Shown here piece after piece: positions 9,665-20,835 of a DNA stretch of 64,000 nt (position 1 is the first letter of the stretch; each line of letters opens with the position of its first letter). Position numbers and translations under genes: made by a program. The stretch is from assembly GCA_018819205.1 (NCBI GenBank), contig JAHJQE010000011.1, positions 1-64,000 of the forward strand. The letters run 5' to 3'. Source of the stretch: Gammaproteobacteria bacterium (lineage in GTDB: Bacteria > Pseudomonadota > Gammaproteobacteria > Burkholderiales > Gallionellaceae). Under the pieces are notes generated by a model. The model searched no databases. It had not been told where the DNA came from and saw nothing but the letters and a program-made list of their open reading frames with translations.

Positions 9665-11220
9665 AGCGGGATTTTGCAGCGCTGCAAGGCGAGTTCGATC
9701 TGCTCGTTTGTGGGGGCGGAATCTATGGCGCATGGACTGCGTATGACGCTGCGTTACGCGGGCTCAAGGTCGCGCTGGTTGAGCAGGCGGATTGGGCAAG
9801 CGGGACGTCGTCCGCTTCCAGCAAGCTGATCCATGGCGGCTTACGCTATCTGGAGACTTACGATTTCAAACTGGTGCGCAAGGCGCTGAAGGAGCGGCAG
9901 CTGCTGCTGGATATCGCGCCACATCGTGTATGGCCTTTGCGTTTTGGAGTGGCAGTTTATGACGCGAGTCGAAATGGCAGGATGCTGCTGAAAGCCGGCC
10001 TGATCTTGTATGACGCGCTGGCCGGATTCCCGGGCGAGTCGATGCGTCATCACTATCTCAATTCGCAGGAATTCTCTTCCCGCTTTCCATTTTTGCAGAA
10101 GGCAGGGCTGCGCGGTGGTTTCACATACAGCGATGCACAGACCGACGATGTGCGCTTGGTCCTGGAACTGGTGGCGGGGGCGATGGCGCAAGGCGCGGTG
10201 TGCGTCAACTACGCGAAGCTGGTGGATTGGCAAGAGGAAGACGGCAAGGTGTGCGGGGCCGAAGTTCAGGATGTGTCGACTGGAGACAAGCAGAAGGTGC
10301 GCGCCAGACAATGCGTGAGCACTTCGGGACGGTGGGCGCAACAGAACTGGCAGGGTCGGGCATGGTGCCGCTTGAGCAAGGGGGTGCATCTGGTTTTGCC
10401 CGCATTGCCCGCGCAGGAAGCCGTTCTGCTGACGGCGAAAAAAGACGGACGAGTGTTCTTCATCATCCCTTGGTATGGTCGCACGTTGCTGGGCACGACC
10501 GATACCGACTACCGCGGACAGGTCGATCAGGTGCAAGTCGAGGAGTCTGACATCGACTATCTGCTCGACGCGGCCAATGCTTATCTTCGGCAGGCATGGG
10601 GCAGGCAGGATGTCATCGGCAGCTATGCCGGTGTGCGCGTGATGAAGCAGAGCAATGCGGCGGACCCCTCGGCGGCCAGCAGGGACTGGGAGTTGAAGAC
10701 GTCTGCGAACGGGTTGCATCACGCTATTGGCGGCAAGCTGACCTCGGCGCGGGAAGATGCGGCGGTGATCGTCGATGCGGTGTGCGCCAGGTTGGGTGTC
10801 AACACGGCATGCGCCAGCAAAGGGCGCGCGCTCCCGTGGGTGCCTCAGCGGGATTTCACGGTATGGGTGTCTGAATCGGCCGCATCGGCTGGTGGGCTCG
10901 GCATCGATGACGAGAGTGCGCAATGGCTGATGCGTCGACACGGGGCGCGCATCTCGGATGTGTTCGAAATCGTCAGAGAGAACCCGCAATATGCTGCGCG
11001 CATCGTGCCTGAACTCCCGTTCATCCATGCGGACCTTTTGCTGTGCGCACGTGACGAGATGGCTGTGCATCTTGTAGATCTTTTGCGACGTCGTATGCCT
11101 TTGCTGATTCTGGCGCGGTTGGATGCAGCTCGGTTGCGACATCTTGCCGAGCTGCTGTCACCGGTGTTGAGCTGGGACGCTCAACGTGTCACTGGCGAAG
11201 TGCAGGCTTGCCTTGCATGA
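9661..11220 (+). CDS. glpD: Glycerol-3-phosphate dehydrogenase (FAD)
   Basis: DLLVCGGGIYGAWTAYDAALRGLKVALVEQ FAD motif, SSASSKLIHGGLRYLE; 4-bp overlap with previous gene. Confidence 0.93.
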   Translation: MKRDFAALQGEFDLLVCGGGIYGAWTAYDAALRGLKVALVEQADWASGTSSASSKLIHGGLRYLETYDFKLVRKALKERQLLLDIAPHRVWPLRFGVAVYDASRNGRMLLKAGLILYDALAGFPGESMRHHYLNSQEFSSRFPFLQKAGLRGGFTYSDAQTDDVRLVLELVAGAMAQGAVCVNYAKLVDWQEEDGKVCGAEVQDVSTGDKQKVRARQCVSTSGRWAQQNWQGRAWCRLSKGVHLVLPALPAQEAVLLTAKKDGRVFFIIPWYGRTLLGTTDTDYRGQVDQVQVEESDIDYLLDAANAYLRQAWGRQDVIGSYAGVRVMKQSNAADPSAASRDWELKTSANGLHHAIGGKLTSAREDAAVIVDAVCARLGVNTACASKGRALPWVPQRDFTVWVSESAASAGGLGIDDESAQWLMRRHGARISDVFEIVRENPQYAARIVPELPFIHADLLLCARDEMAVHLVDLLRRRMPLLILARLDAARLRHLAELLSPVLSWDAQRVTGEVQACLA

Positions 11221-12596
11221 TCGTCGCCGTCGCACTTGATCTGGGCACGACCAGCATCAAGGCGGGGCTGGTATCTGCGGAGGGCGAACTGAGCGGGAAC
11301 GCGGTTCGTCATGCGCCACCGGTGACAGCTGAGGCGGGACGTTATGAGAGCGACGCGGCTGCCTATGCTGATACCGCAGATGCGGTGCTTGCCGAAAGTC
11401 TCGCCCGGACGAGTGAGCGACCGCCGCTCGGATTGTGCAGTCAGCGATCTTCCTTCGTCATATGGGAGCGTGCCAGCGGCCGCCCCGTCACGCCGCTTAT
11501 CTCCTGGCAAGACGACCGGGGGATGGCCTGTTGCGAAGCGTTGCGCGAAAAAGAGGGAAGCATACGGGCGATCACCGGCCTGCCGCTCACGCCCTATTAT
11601 CTGGCTCCCAAGCTGAGCGTGCTGCTCGGAGAGCATCCGGAATGGCGGTCACATCTGGCTAGCGGCGTATGGATGCTGGGGACGCTGGATACCTTTCTCA
11701 TATGGCGCTGGACGGGCGGTCGGCATCACGTCACCGATGCTTCGATGGCGGCGCGCACCTTGTTGATGGATGTGCATGGCTTGCAGTGGTCTGCCGAGTT
11801 GTGCGACTTGTTTGGAGTGGATGCCGCTTTCTTGCCTGAGATATTGCCCTCGGCCGGATTGAAGATCGTGCTCGACAACGGCCTGTGTTTGCGGGCTAGT
11901 GTGGCTGATCAATCAGCGGCGTTGTGGCATGACATCGCACCGGGACGTCGCGAAGCAATGGTAAATCTCGGTACGGGAGGTTTCGTTGCCGCATTTTGTT
12001 CGCAAGGGTGTGGTGAGCCGGCAGGATATTTGCAGACGCTGGTATGTGTGGATGCGCAGCAGCAAGTTCATATGGCTTGTGAAGGGACATTGAATTCGAT
12101 TACGGCTGCGCTAGCCGCATATCCGGTTGAAATCTGCTCGCCAGAAGAGTTGGCGAGTGACAAAATTTATTGCGTGGCAGAGCCTAGTGGCTTGGGCGCA
12201 CCGTATTTCCGGCGCGATATCGGGCTGAGCTTTTCGGAGTCAGTCAGCCACTTGGACTCGCACCGTACTGCTTTGTTGTTGCAGGAAAGCATCATCTTTC
12301 GCGTGGCGCGGATAATCGAGGATTTTCAGCGTGAACTGGATGTGGAAGACGTCTACCTGGCAGGTGGCTTATCCAATCTGCTCTGTTTGCAGCAAGGGAT
12401 AGCTTGCCTGGTACCTGCCGCATATCGTATATCCAGTGGGGAAGCAGGGCTGCTTGGCGTGGCTCAACTCGCATCCGGGGTAGGAGCGGGGGGCTTCAGG
12501 CATGCCAAAAAGATCAAGCTGAACCCAGTGCAATCGAGGTTGCAGAAGAAGTTTAAGGGGTGGAAGCAGTGGCTGGATGGGCTGCTGAAATCGTGA
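11217..12596 (+). CDS. FGGY-family carbohydrate kinase (glycerol kinase-like)
   Basis: VALDLGTTSIKAGLV, SWQDDRG, LAGGLSN; ATGA overlap with glpD. Confidence 0.88.
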   Translation: MIVAVALDLGTTSIKAGLVSAEGELSGNAVRHAPPVTAEAGRYESDAAAYADTADAVLAESLARTSERPPLGLCSQRSSFVIWERASGRPVTPLISWQDDRGMACCEALREKEGSIRAITGLPLTPYYLAPKLSVLLGEHPEWRSHLASGVWMLGTLDTFLIWRWTGGRHHVTDASMAARTLLMDVHGLQWSAELCDLFGVDAAFLPEILPSAGLKIVLDNGLCLRASVADQSAALWHDIAPGRREAMVNLGTGGFVAAFCSQGCGEPAGYLQTLVCVDAQQQVHMACEGTLNSITAALAAYPVEICSPEELASDKIYCVAEPSGLGAPYFRRDIGLSFSESVSHLDSHRTALLLQESIIFRVARIIEDFQRELDVEDVYLAGGLSNLLCLQQGIACLVPAAYRISSGEAGLLGVAQLASGVGAGGFRHAKKIKLNPVQSRLQKKFKGWKQWLDGLLKS

Positions 12597-12633
12597 TCTA
12601 AAGGGGCTGAGTTGCAGAGAGATCGATAAGCGT

Positions 12634-12662
12634 TTGACAGGGGTAATGGTCTCGCATAGAAT
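12634..12662 (+). promoter_or_regulatory. Sigma-70 promoter of rplM-rpsI
   Basis: TTGACA - 17 bp - TAGAAT followed by a GCGCGCC discriminator. Confidence 0.8.
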
Positions 12663-12709
12663 GCGCGCCCTTCGCAGTCCGTTATTCATTTATTGTTTTA
12701 GGAAATGCC

Positions 12710-13147
12710 ATGAAAACATTTTCCGCTAAAGCGCAGGAAGTCCAGCACGACTGGATTCTGGTCGACGCAGCTGACAAAGTGCTGGGCCGTTTGGCCAGCC
12801 AGATCGCTACCCGCCTGCGCGGTAAGCATAAGGCTATTTATACGCCGCACGTAGACACCGGCGATTTCGTCGTCGTTGTGAACGCTGAAAAAGTGCGCGT
12901 GACCGGCAATAAAGCCCAGGACAAGATGTACTACCGCCACACAGGTTTCCCGGGCGGTATTTACGAAACCAACTTTATCAAGATGCAACAGCGTCACCCG
13001 CAGCGTCTTTTGCAGAAGGCCGTGCGCGGCATGCTGCCGAAGGGGCCTTTGGGTTACGCGATGCTGAGCAAGCTGAAGGTGTATGCAGGTGCGACCCATC
13101 CGCATAGCGCGCAGCAACCCAAACCTATCGATCTGTTGAAGGCTTAA
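12710..13147 (+). CDS. rplM: 50S ribosomal protein L13
   Basis: [30 protein letters not shown]. Confidence 0.98.
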   Translation: MKTFSAKAQEVQHDWILVDAADKVLGRLASQIATRLRGKHKAIYTPHVDTGDFVVVVNAEKVRVTGNKAQDKMYYRHTGFPGGIYETNFIKMQQRHPQRLLQKAVRGMLPKGPLGYAMLSKLKVYAGATHPHSAQQPKPIDLLKA

Positions 13148-13149
13148 TC

Positions 13150-13542
13150 ATGAGCGTGACTTATAACTATGGAACTGGCCGTCGCAAGAGCGCGGTGGCA
13201 CGTGTGTTCATCAAGGCGGGTAAGGGCGAGATCATCGTCAATGACAAACCGCTGGATGTGTTCTTCTCTCGTGAGACCGGTCGTATGGTCGTGCGTCAGC
13301 CTCTGGAATTGACCGAGATGATGGGCAAGTTCGACATTCTGGTGAACGTCACCGGTGGTGGCGAGTCCGGTCAGGCTGGTGCGGTGCGTCACGGCATCAC
13401 ACGTGCACTGATCGATTACGATGCATCGTTGAAGCCGACCCTGAGCCAAGCTGGTCTGGTCACTCGTGATGCACGTGAGGTCGAGCGTAAAAAAGTCGGT
13501 CTGCGCAAAGCGCGTCGCAGGAAGCAATTCTCCAAGCGTTAA
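13150..13542 (+). CDS. rpsI: 30S ribosomal protein S9
   Basis: [17 protein letters not shown]-terminal [12 protein letters not shown]. Confidence 0.98.
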   Translation: MSVTYNYGTGRRKSAVARVFIKAGKGEIIVNDKPLDVFFSRETGRMVVRQPLELTEMMGKFDILVNVTGGGESGQAGAVRHGITRALIDYDASLKPTLSQAGLVTRDAREVERKKVGLRKARRRKQFSKR

Positions 13543-13560
13543 GCTTGAGTGGAACCGGGA

Positions 13561-13583
13561 AAGCCGCCTTTGGGCGGCTTTTT
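13561..13583 (+). terminator. Rho-independent terminator after rpsI
   Basis: AAGCCGCC-loop-GGCGGCTT followed by TTTC. Confidence 0.85.
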
Positions 13584-13617
13584 CATTTATCATTCGCCCA
13601 CTTGTTTGGAGGGTAGC

Positions 13618-14646
13618 GTGGTCAAGGTTGGTATCGTAGGTGGCACAGGTTATACCGGGGTAGAGTTGCTCCGTTTGTTGGCGGCGCATCCGCAGGTTGA
13701 ATTGCGCGCAATCACTTCGCGCGCTGATGCGGGTATGCCGGTCAGCCAGATGTTTCCCAGTCTGCGCGGACGGGTAGACCTCGCGTTCTCTCATCCGGAG
13801 GAAGCGCGTCTCGACCAGTGCGATGTGGTGTTCTTCGCCACGCCTAACGGTATCGCCATGCAGCAAGTGAGGGCCTTACTGGACGCAGGAGTCAAAGTCA
13901 TCGACCTGGCGGCCGATTTCCGTATCAAGGATGTGGCGGAATGGGAGAAATGGTACGGCATGAGCCATGCCTGTCCTGATCTGGTGGAAGAGGCAGTGTA
14001 TGGCCTGCCAGAGGTCAATCGCGACAAGATCAAAAATGCACGCCTGATCGCCAATCCCGGCTGCTATCCGACTGCAGTGCAGTTGGGCTTCATCCCGTTG
14101 CTGGAGGCCGGCGTCATCGAACAAGACTCGCTCATCGCCGACTCCAAGTCCGGCGTTTCGGGAGCTGGGCGCAAGGCTGAGGTGGCGACACTTTTTTCCG
14201 AGGCGGGTGATAATTTCAAGGCCTATGGCGTGGCAGGTCATCGCCACTTGCCGGAGATCAGGCAGGGGCTGGCGAATGTGAGCGGCGGACCTGTCGGGCT
14301 GACCTTTGTGCCACATCTGACGCCACTTATTCGCGGTATACATGCCACGCTTTATGCGCGGCTGACCAAGGAAGTCGATCTGCAAGCATTGTTCGAGCAG
14401 CGTTACTCAGGTGAGGCTTTTGTCGATGTATTGCCCGCAGGGGGAATGCCTGAAACGCGATCCGTGCGCGGTTCCAATATCTGCCGTATCGCTGTGCATC
14501 GTCCACAAGGTGGAGATACAGTGGTCGTGCTGTCTGTGATCGACAATCTGGTCAAGGGTGCGGCCGGACAGGCGGTACAAAACATGAATATACTGTTCGC
14601 GTTGCCGGAAAATACCGGTATCGATCTGATTCCATTGTTGCCCTGA
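13618..14646 (+). CDS. argC: N-acetyl-gamma-glutamyl-phosphate reductase
   Basis: [22 protein letters not shown] and [14 protein letters not shown] start. Confidence 0.96.
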   Translation: MVKVGIVGGTGYTGVELLRLLAAHPQVELRAITSRADAGMPVSQMFPSLRGRVDLAFSHPEEARLDQCDVVFFATPNGIAMQQVRALLDAGVKVIDLAADFRIKDVAEWEKWYGMSHACPDLVEEAVYGLPEVNRDKIKNARLIANPGCYPTAVQLGFIPLLEAGVIEQDSLIADSKSGVSGAGRKAEVATLFSEAGDNFKAYGVAGHRHLPEIRQGLANVSGGPVGLTFVPHLTPLIRGIHATLYARLTKEVDLQALFEQRYSGEAFVDVLPAGGMPETRSVRGSNICRIAVHRPQGGDTVVVLSVIDNLVKGAAGQAVQNMNILFALPENTGIDLIPLLP

Positions 14647-14653
14647 AAAGAGA

Positions 14654-15397
14654 ATGATCAAAGGATTCAAGCGCCGATTCAGCATCTCCGCTCCGCGTCT
14701 CGCAGTGCGTCCTCATGTACCTTGGTACGTGCGTTGGGCAATTGTGTTGCCATTCATGCTGGTAATGGGTTTTCTGGTGTGGTGGGCCTATGATGCCGGT
14801 ATGGCGCTGGCGGGGTTCCATCGCGGCGAGGCTGAGCAGGAGATCACCATACTGCGTGAGCGCGTGCAGGAGCTGGAGTTGCAGAGTGCCGATCAGGCCA
14901 ACCAGATTGCAGTGCATGAGCGCCAGGCTCAGATCCAGCAGGCTGCTGCCGACGAAGTGCTGGAGCAGGTAAATGCCCTGCATGATGAGAATCAGAGGTT
15001 GAGAGAGGATCTTTCATTCTTCCAGAGCCTGCCGCTTACTGCGGGTCGCGATGCGGAACTTTCCATACATAGTCTCAAGCTGGAACCCGCCAGTTTGCCG
15101 GGTGAATATCATTGCCGCATGCTGCTGGTGCAGGGTGTGCAGCGGCGCGGAAGGGTGTTCCAAGGAAACCTGCAGATAGTGGTTAACGGCGAGCAGGGGG
15201 GGCAAAAAGTGGTGTTACAATTCCCCGCGCCCGATTCGGCTGAAGTCGCTGCGCAGCACCTGAATTTCAAGTATTACCAACGCGTCGAACGCATTTTCCG
15301 TTTGCCGGATGGTGTGCATATCGATAGCGTGGAGATTCGTGTCTTCGAAAAGGGTATGCAGGAACCCAAGGTGACGCAGACGGTATTGCTTTCATAA
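14654..15397 (+). CDS. Conserved membrane-anchored coiled-coil protein (DUF6776-like)
   Basis: One TM helix then coiled coil; sits between argC and bactofilin. Confidence 0.7.
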   Translation: MIKGFKRRFSISAPRLAVRPHVPWYVRWAIVLPFMLVMGFLVWWAYDAGMALAGFHRGEAEQEITILRERVQELELQSADQANQIAVHERQAQIQQAAADEVLEQVNALHDENQRLREDLSFFQSLPLTAGRDAELSIHSLKLEPASLPGEYHCRMLLVQGVQRRGRVFQGNLQIVVNGEQGGQKVVLQFPAPDSAEVAAQHLNFKYYQRVERIFRLPDGVHIDSVEIRVFEKGMQEPKVTQTVLLS

Positions 15398-15409
15398 TGG
15401 AGTGGCTAG

Positions 15410-15817
15410 ATGTTCAGTAAACACAGCAAACCGCAAAATCGTATAGATTCCTTGATCGGGGTGGGGACTAGAGTCAACGGAGACCTTCATTTCTCGGGTG
15501 GATTGCGCATAGATGGAGAGGTCACTGGTAGTGTGATCGCTGATCCTGCCAAGGCCAGTACGCTGGTTCTGAGTGAGCAGGCGCGGGTACACGGTGAAAT
15601 CAGTGTTACGCATCTGGTGGTCAACGGCATGGTGACCGGCCCCGTTCAGGCATCCGAGTACCTGGAACTTCAGAGCAAGGCCAAGGTCACTGGCGATGTA
15701 AGATACAAAACGTTGGAGATACAGTTGGGTGCTATCGTGGAAGGCAAGCTGGTGCACATCAATGAAGCCTCCGAAAAAGTCGTGTCGCTCAAGGTGAGCG
15801 GCAGTGAATCGAAATAA
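15410..15817 (+). CDS. Bactofilin (polymer-forming cytoskeletal protein)
   Basis: RIDSLIGVGTRVNGDLHFSGGLRIDGEVTGSV beta-helix repeats. Confidence 0.93.
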   Translation: MFSKHSKPQNRIDSLIGVGTRVNGDLHFSGGLRIDGEVTGSVIADPAKASTLVLSEQARVHGEISVTHLVVNGMVTGPVQASEYLELQSKAKVTGDVRYKTLEIQLGAIVEGKLVHINEASEKVVSLKVSGSESK

Positions 15818-15835
15818 TTGACAAGGAGTACGACC

Positions 15836-16186
15836 ATGAATGCAGTGACTGAAATGCAAGACCCGCTGTTGTTTACCGACAGCGCTGCCAACAAGGTGAA
15901 GCAACTGATCGAAGAGGAAGGCAATGCCGAGCTGAAGCTGCGCGTATTCGTCACCGGTGGCGGCTGTTCCGGTTTCCAGTATGGCTTCACTTTCGATGAA
16001 GTCGTCAATGAAGACGATACCGTCATGGACAAGAATGGTGTGCAGTTGCTGGTCGATCCCATGAGTTTCCAGTATCTGGTCGGTGCGGAGATCGATTACA
16101 CCGAAGGCTTGGAAGGTTCCCAGTTCGTGATCAAGAACCCGAACGCAACAACTACCTGTGGTTGCGGATCTTCATTTTCGGCATAA
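15836..16186 (+). CDS. erpA: Iron-sulfur cluster insertion protein ErpA
   Basis: A-type carrier motif [11 protein letters not shown] and C-terminal CGCGSSFSA. Confidence 0.96.
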   Translation: MNAVTEMQDPLLFTDSAANKVKQLIEEEGNAELKLRVFVTGGGCSGFQYGFTFDEVVNEDDTVMDKNGVQLLVDPMSFQYLVGAEIDYTEGLEGSQFVIKNPNATTTCGCGSSFSA

Positions 16187-16211
16187 GCAACCGCTGGTTG
16201 CAGACAAGAAC

Positions 16212-16238
16212 GGGGCGCTCAGCGCCCCATTTTGTTTT
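16212..16238 (+). terminator. Rho-independent terminator after erpA
   Basis: GGGGCGC-TCA-GCGCCCC then ATTTTGTTTT; lies between convergent erpA and anmK. Confidence 0.8.
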
Positions 16239-17337
16239 ATGCAGGGTAGATTGCGCCCAGCACGCAAGGGTGTGTAGCGCCTGTGGCGGCAGGCAGGTTG
16301 CCGGGGTGCAGGTGCATGGTCTGGCGCGCAAGCCAGGCGAAAGCGATTGCCTCCATCCAGTCTGCAGGAATATCGAGTGCATCGGTCTTCTGGATGCGGC
16401 AAAGGGGCAAACGCTGCTGCAGTAGAGATATCAGGGCGGCATTGTGCGCGCCGCCCCCACACAGCAGTAGTTCATCGGTGCCGACGCAGAATTTATTGAC
16501 AGCCTCCACAATGCTGTCACACGTCAGCGACAGCAGGGTTGCCTGCACATCCGCAGGGAACTCGGTGCCATCCAGATGATTTTCCAGCCATGCCATATTG
16601 AACAGGTCGCGACCCGTACTCTTGGGAGGGGGCGCGGCGAAGTAGGGTTCGGTCAGCATGCGTTGCAGCAAGCTGGGAATGCTTTTGCCACTGGAGGCCC
16701 ACTCACCATCCTGGTCGTAGGGCCTGGCAAGGTGTTTGCTGATCCAGCTGTCTAGCAGCAGGTTGCCCGGCCCGGTGTCAAAGCCTGTCGTGATGCAACC
16801 GGGCTCCAGGTCTGTGAGGTTGGAGATGCCGCCCAGATTGAGTATGGCGCGATGGATCGTCGGATGGCGCAGCATCGTGTCATGGAAGGCGGGTACCAAC
16901 GGCGCGCCCTGGCCGCCGGCCGCGATGTCGCGCGAGCGGAAATCACTCACGACGTGGATGCCGGTCAGTTCGGCCAAAAGCGCAGAATTTCCGAGTTGCA
17001 CCGTGTAGCCTTGTTCGGGTCGATGGCGGATGGTCTGGCCGTGGCAACCGATGGCTTGGATGTGGCTGGGTGATATGCCTGCTTTGTGAAGTAAAGCATA
17101 GGTGGCATCGGCATAGGCGCGTGCCAGCGTAATAGAGGCTAGTTGGGTGCGATGTATCTCGTCGAAACCGGATTGATGCAGTTCGAGCAATACATCTTTC
17201 AGCGATCGGGGGTACGACTGGTAATGGCTGGATCGAAGTTGCGGCCTGCCTTCACCGAACTCGACCAGCGCAACATCGATGCCATCCAAGCTGGTGCCTG
17301 ACATGATACCGATGTAGAGCTCTGAAGCGGTTTTCAC
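16237..17337 (-). CDS. anmK: Anhydro-N-acetylmuramic acid kinase
   Basis: YIGIMSGTSLDGIDVALVEF, GCHGQTIRHRP, LNLGGISNLT. Confidence 0.96.
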   Translation of the reverse strand: MKTASELYIGIMSGTSLDGIDVALVEFGEGRPQLRSSHYQSYPRSLKDVLLELHQSGFDEIHRTQLASITLARAYADATYALLHKAGISPSHIQAIGCHGQTIRHRPEQGYTVQLGNSALLAELTGIHVVSDFRSRDIAAGGQGAPLVPAFHDTMLRHPTIHRAILNLGGISNLTDLEPGCITTGFDTGPGNLLLDSWISKHLARPYDQDGEWASSGKSIPSLLQRMLTEPYFAAPPPKSTGRDLFNMAWLENHLDGTEFPADVQATLLSLTCDSIVEAVNKFCVGTDELLLCGGGAHNAALISLLQQRLPLCRIQKTDALDIPADWMEAIAFAWLARQTMHLHPGNLPAATGATHPCVLGAIYPA

Positions 17338-18635
17338 TAATCGAGTTTGGCGATGCGTGTATTGCGTAGCAGCGAAAGACGTGCCTGCAGATCACGCGTG
17401 GATTCGGCGAATGCGGTGCGTTGCGCCTCGCTGATCGGTTTGCCGTCCGGCAGGGCGACTTTCAGGGGGTCACGCTGCAGGCCGCTGATCTTGAATTCAT
17501 AATGCAAGTGTGGGCCGCTTGCCAATCCTGTCTTGCCTACATAGCCGATGACTTCTCCCTGTCCGACACGTTGGCCGCGATGCAGGCTGGTGGCGAATCT
17601 GGAGAGGTGGCCGTAGACCGTTTGATAATGGCCCTGATGATTCAACATCACCACGTTGCCATAACCGCCTTGCTTGCCTACGAAAGTCACTACGCCATCT
17701 GCTGTGGCCCGAACCTTGGTGCCGATAGGGGCGGCATAGTCCACGCCCTTGTGGGCACGCCATTTGTTAAGTACCGGATGGAAACGGGAGCGGCTGAAGC
17801 CGGAACTGACGCGTGAGAATTCGATCGGGGAGCGCAGGAAGGCCTTGCGCATGCTTTTACCGTCCGGCGAGAAATAGTCACCGCCATGAGTCGAATTCTG
17901 GAAATAGAAGGCGCGGAAAGTGCGGCCGTGATTGATGAACTCTGCGGCCAGGATGCGACCTTTATGTGCCGACTCGCCGTTCACATAGTTCATTTCGTAG
18001 ATCACGCTGAATTTGTCGTGACGGCGCAGATCGCGGTGAAAGTCGATATCGCCACCAAAGACCTCTACCATCTGATTGGCTATCGAGTCCGGCAGGCCGG
18101 CTTCATCAGTAGCGGCGTACAGGCTGCTGGTGATCTCGCCAGTCTGTACGAAAACACGGTGTTCAGTATCAGCAACCTGTTCTGTCACGCGGAAGCTTGC
18201 ACCGTCTTTGAGTACTTGTACCTGGTTGCCATCATTGTCGGTGTATCTCAGTGCAAGCAGGTTGTGTGCATCGTCGGACTCCACCAGCAATGTTCTGCCG
18301 ACACGCAATTGGCGGAACGACCGGACAGATGCGGCACTACGCAGGAACTCATCTGCAGCCGGATCCTGCACATTAACGCGGCGTAATATTTCGCTGACTG
18401 TATCGCCGCGTTGAACGCGGTCGTTGCGCCAGAACACAGAATCACCGGACTGTTGTTCTATGCTGACTGGCAATTCGATGCTCTCGATAACGCTGTATTG
18501 CGAAGCTGACAAAGCTGCAGTCTGAGGCATGATGCCGAACGCAGTCACCACCCCCAGTAAAGGCAGGGTGGACAGGGTGATGAACCAGCGCAGCTTCATC
18601 TTGTGCGCGTGTAGCAGGGTGTTTTGCGGTAACAT
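17337..18635 (-). CDS. M23 family metallopeptidase (LysM-like region plus LytM domain)
   Basis: [36 protein letters not shown]; start at MLPQNTLL assumed because the longer ORF overlaps tyrS. Confidence 0.9.
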   Translation of the reverse strand: MLPQNTLLHAHKMKLRWFITLSTLPLLGVVTAFGIMPQTAALSASQYSVIESIELPVSIEQQSGDSVFWRNDRVQRGDTVSEILRRVNVQDPAADEFLRSAASVRSFRQLRVGRTLLVESDDAHNLLALRYTDNDGNQVQVLKDGASFRVTEQVADTEHRVFVQTGEITSSLYAATDEAGLPDSIANQMVEVFGGDIDFHRDLRRHDKFSVIYEMNYVNGESAHKGRILAAEFINHGRTFRAFYFQNSTHGGDYFSPDGKSMRKAFLRSPIEFSRVSSGFSRSRFHPVLNKWRAHKGVDYAAPIGTKVRATADGVVTFVGKQGGYGNVVMLNHQGHYQTVYGHLSRFATSLHRGQRVGQGEVIGYVGKTGLASGPHLHYEFKISGLQRDPLKVALPDGKPISEAQRTAFAESTRDLQARLSLLRNTRIAKLD

Positions 18636-18780
18636 TCGCGCTTCCTCGGCGGCATCGTCGGCGCTGATGCGAAAGGCATGGCGGCCAACAAGCAGAATAC
18701 GGCGCCACTTTAACAGAAAGCGATACTCCATCAAAATCCGCCCGGCCCCCGGGCAAGAAACAGACAAGCGGTCATTCGAC

Positions 18781-19977
18781 ATGAGTCAACAGGAAATCCT
18801 CAATCAAATCAAGCGCGGCAGTGATGAGCTGCTGATCGAAGCGGAACTGGTCAAAAAGCTGGAGCAGAATCGCCCACTGCGGATCAAGGCTGGCTTCGAT
18901 CCCACCGCCCCAGATCTGCACCTCGGCCATACCGTGTTGCTGAACAAGATGCGTCAGTTGCAGGATCTGGGCCACCACGCCCTGTTCCTGATCGGCGACT
19001 TCACCGGCATGATCGGCGACCCCACCGGCAAGAATGCGACCCGTCCGCCTTTGACGCGCGAGCAGGTGCTCACCAATGCCGAGAGCTATAAAGACCAGGT
19101 GTTCAAGGTACTCGACCCAGCCAGGACCGAAGTCGTGTTCAACTCGACCTGGATGGACAAGTTCAGCGCGGTCGACCTTATCCGCTTGGCTGCGACGCAT
19201 ACCGTGGCGCAGATGCTGGAGCGTGATGATTTCGGCAAGCGCTACAAAGCCGGCCAGCCGATCGCCATCCACGAATTCGTCTACCCGCTGGTGCAGGGCT
19301 ACGACTCCGTCGCACTCAAGGCCGATCTGGAACTCGGCGGAACCGACCAGAAATTCAACCTGCTGATGGGGCGCGAATTGCAGCGGCACTATGGTCAGCC
19401 GGCGCAGTGCGTGCTCACCATGCCGCTGCTGGAAGGTCTGGATGGCGTGAACAAGATGTCCAAGTCGCTGGGCAACTACATCGGTGTCACCGACACACCG
19501 ACCGATATGTTCGGCAAGATCATGTCGGTCTCCGACGACCTGATGTGGCGCTATTACGATCTGCTCTCGTTCCGTAGCCTGGCGCAGATCGCCAATTTCA
19601 AGGAAGAAGTCGCACAGGGACGCAACCCGCGCGACATCAAGGTGATGCTGGCGCAGGAGATCGTGGCGCGCTTCCATACGCAGAAAGCCGCCGAAGATGC
19701 GCTGGCCGAATTCGAAGCGCGCTTCCAGAAAGGCGTACTGCCGGACGATATGCCCGAGATCTCCGTGCAGTCTAGCGACGGCAGCATCGGCATCGCCCAT
19801 CTGCTGAAACAGGCCGATCTGGTCGCCAGCACTTCCGAGGCGATCCGTATGGTTGGTCAGGGTGGCGTGAAGCTGGATGGCGAGAAGGTCAGCGATAAAG
19901 CCTTGCAGATCAAGGCCGGTGCGGTGGTCGTGGCGCAAGTCGGCAAGCGCAAATTCGGCCGGGTCACGGTCTTATAA
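18781..19977 (+). CDS. tyrS: Tyrosyl-tRNA synthetase
   Basis: [25 protein letters not shown] and KMSKS motifs. Confidence 0.97.
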   Translation: MSQQEILNQIKRGSDELLIEAELVKKLEQNRPLRIKAGFDPTAPDLHLGHTVLLNKMRQLQDLGHHALFLIGDFTGMIGDPTGKNATRPPLTREQVLTNAESYKDQVFKVLDPARTEVVFNSTWMDKFSAVDLIRLAATHTVAQMLERDDFGKRYKAGQPIAIHEFVYPLVQGYDSVALKADLELGGTDQKFNLLMGRELQRHYGQPAQCVLTMPLLEGLDGVNKMSKSLGNYIGVTDTPTDMFGKIMSVSDDLMWRYYDLLSFRSLAQIANFKEEVAQGRNPRDIKVMLAQEIVARFHTQKAAEDALAEFEARFQKGVLPDDMPEISVQSSDGSIGIAHLLKQADLVASTSEAIRMVGQGGVKLDGEKVSDKALQIKAGAVVVAQVGKRKFGRVTVL

Positions 19978-19984
19978 ATACCGG

Positions 19985-20013
19985 TTGTGCACCGGGTGCG
20001 TCTTCGGTAGAAT
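19985..20013 (+). promoter_or_regulatory. Candidate sigma-70 promoter of rpsU
   Basis: TTGTGC - 17 bp - TAGAAT followed by CGCGCCC. Confidence 0.6.
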
Positions 20014-20049
20014 CGCGCCCTCGAATTTTTGGTTAAAGGTAGTTTGTCC

Positions 20050-20262
20050 ATGACAACCGTACGTGTTAAAGAAAATGAGCCGTTCGAAGTAGCAATGCGC
20101 CGCTTCAAGCGTTCCGTAGAGAAGACCGGTCTGCTGACCGAACTGCGCGCCCGCGAGTTTTACGAGAAGCCCACAGCCGAGCGCAAGCGCAAGCTGGCCG
20201 CTGCCGTGAAGCGTCACTACAAGCGTCTGCGCAGCCAAACTCTGCCGCCGAAGATGTATTGA
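20050..20262 (+). CDS. rpsU: 30S ribosomal protein S21
   Basis: [28 protein letters not shown]. Confidence 0.98.
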   Translation: MTTVRVKENEPFEVAMRRFKRSVEKTGLLTELRAREFYEKPTAERKRKLAAAVKRHYKRLRSQTLPPKMY

Positions 20263-20277
20263 TCCAGATTCACCCGG

Positions 20278-20311
20278 ACGCCGCAATCTTTCGGGGTTGC
20301 GGCGTTTTGCT
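20278..20311 (+). terminator. Rho-independent terminator after rpsU
   Basis: ACGCCGCAA-loop-TTGCGGCGT followed by TTTGCTTTTG. Confidence 0.8.
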
Positions 20312-20331
20312 TTTGTTTTGAGGAGTAGAGC

Positions 20332-20778
20332 TTGAGCCTGAAACAGCAGATCACTGAAGACATGAAAACCGCGATGCGCGCCAAAGAGACGGCCCGCCTC
20401 GGTGCAATCCGTCTACTGCTTGCCGCCATGAAGCAGAAAGAAGTCGACGAGCGCGTCGAACTGAACGATGCGGATGTGCTGGCTATCATCGACAAGATGC
20501 TCAAGCAGCGCCGTGACTCTATTACCCAATATGAAGCAGCAGGCAGGCAAGAATTGGCGGATGTCGAGAAGTTCGAGATTTCCGTGCTGCAAACCTATAT
20601 GCCGCAACAGATGAGCGAAGCGGAAGTCGCTACGGCTATCGCGCAGGCGGTTGCCGCATCCGGTGCTTCCGGTGTGCAGGACATGGGTAAAGTGATGGCC
20701 ATCCTCAAGCCGCAACTGGCAGGGCGTGCTGATCTGGGCAGAGTGTCCGGGCAGGTCAAGGCTGCGCTGTCCAAGTAA
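20332..20778 (+). CDS. GatB/YqeY domain-containing protein
   Basis: SLKQQITEDMKTAMRAKETARLGAIRLLLAAMKQKEVD; rpsU-yqeY-dnaG synteny. Confidence 0.94.
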   Translation: MSLKQQITEDMKTAMRAKETARLGAIRLLLAAMKQKEVDERVELNDADVLAIIDKMLKQRRDSITQYEAAGRQELADVEKFEISVLQTYMPQQMSEAEVATAIAQAVAASGASGVQDMGKVMAILKPQLAGRADLGRVSGQVKAALSK

Positions 20779-20835
20779 TTCAGTTATTCCGGAGTTGTCC
20801 GGGATTCAGTGGTTCTCTTTCGAGCGGGGGCTGGA

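Noticed and set aside
9841-11142. 433-aa minus-strand ORF opposite glpD
   Set aside because: H/R/Q-rich antisense frame with no family resemblance; glpD is clear.
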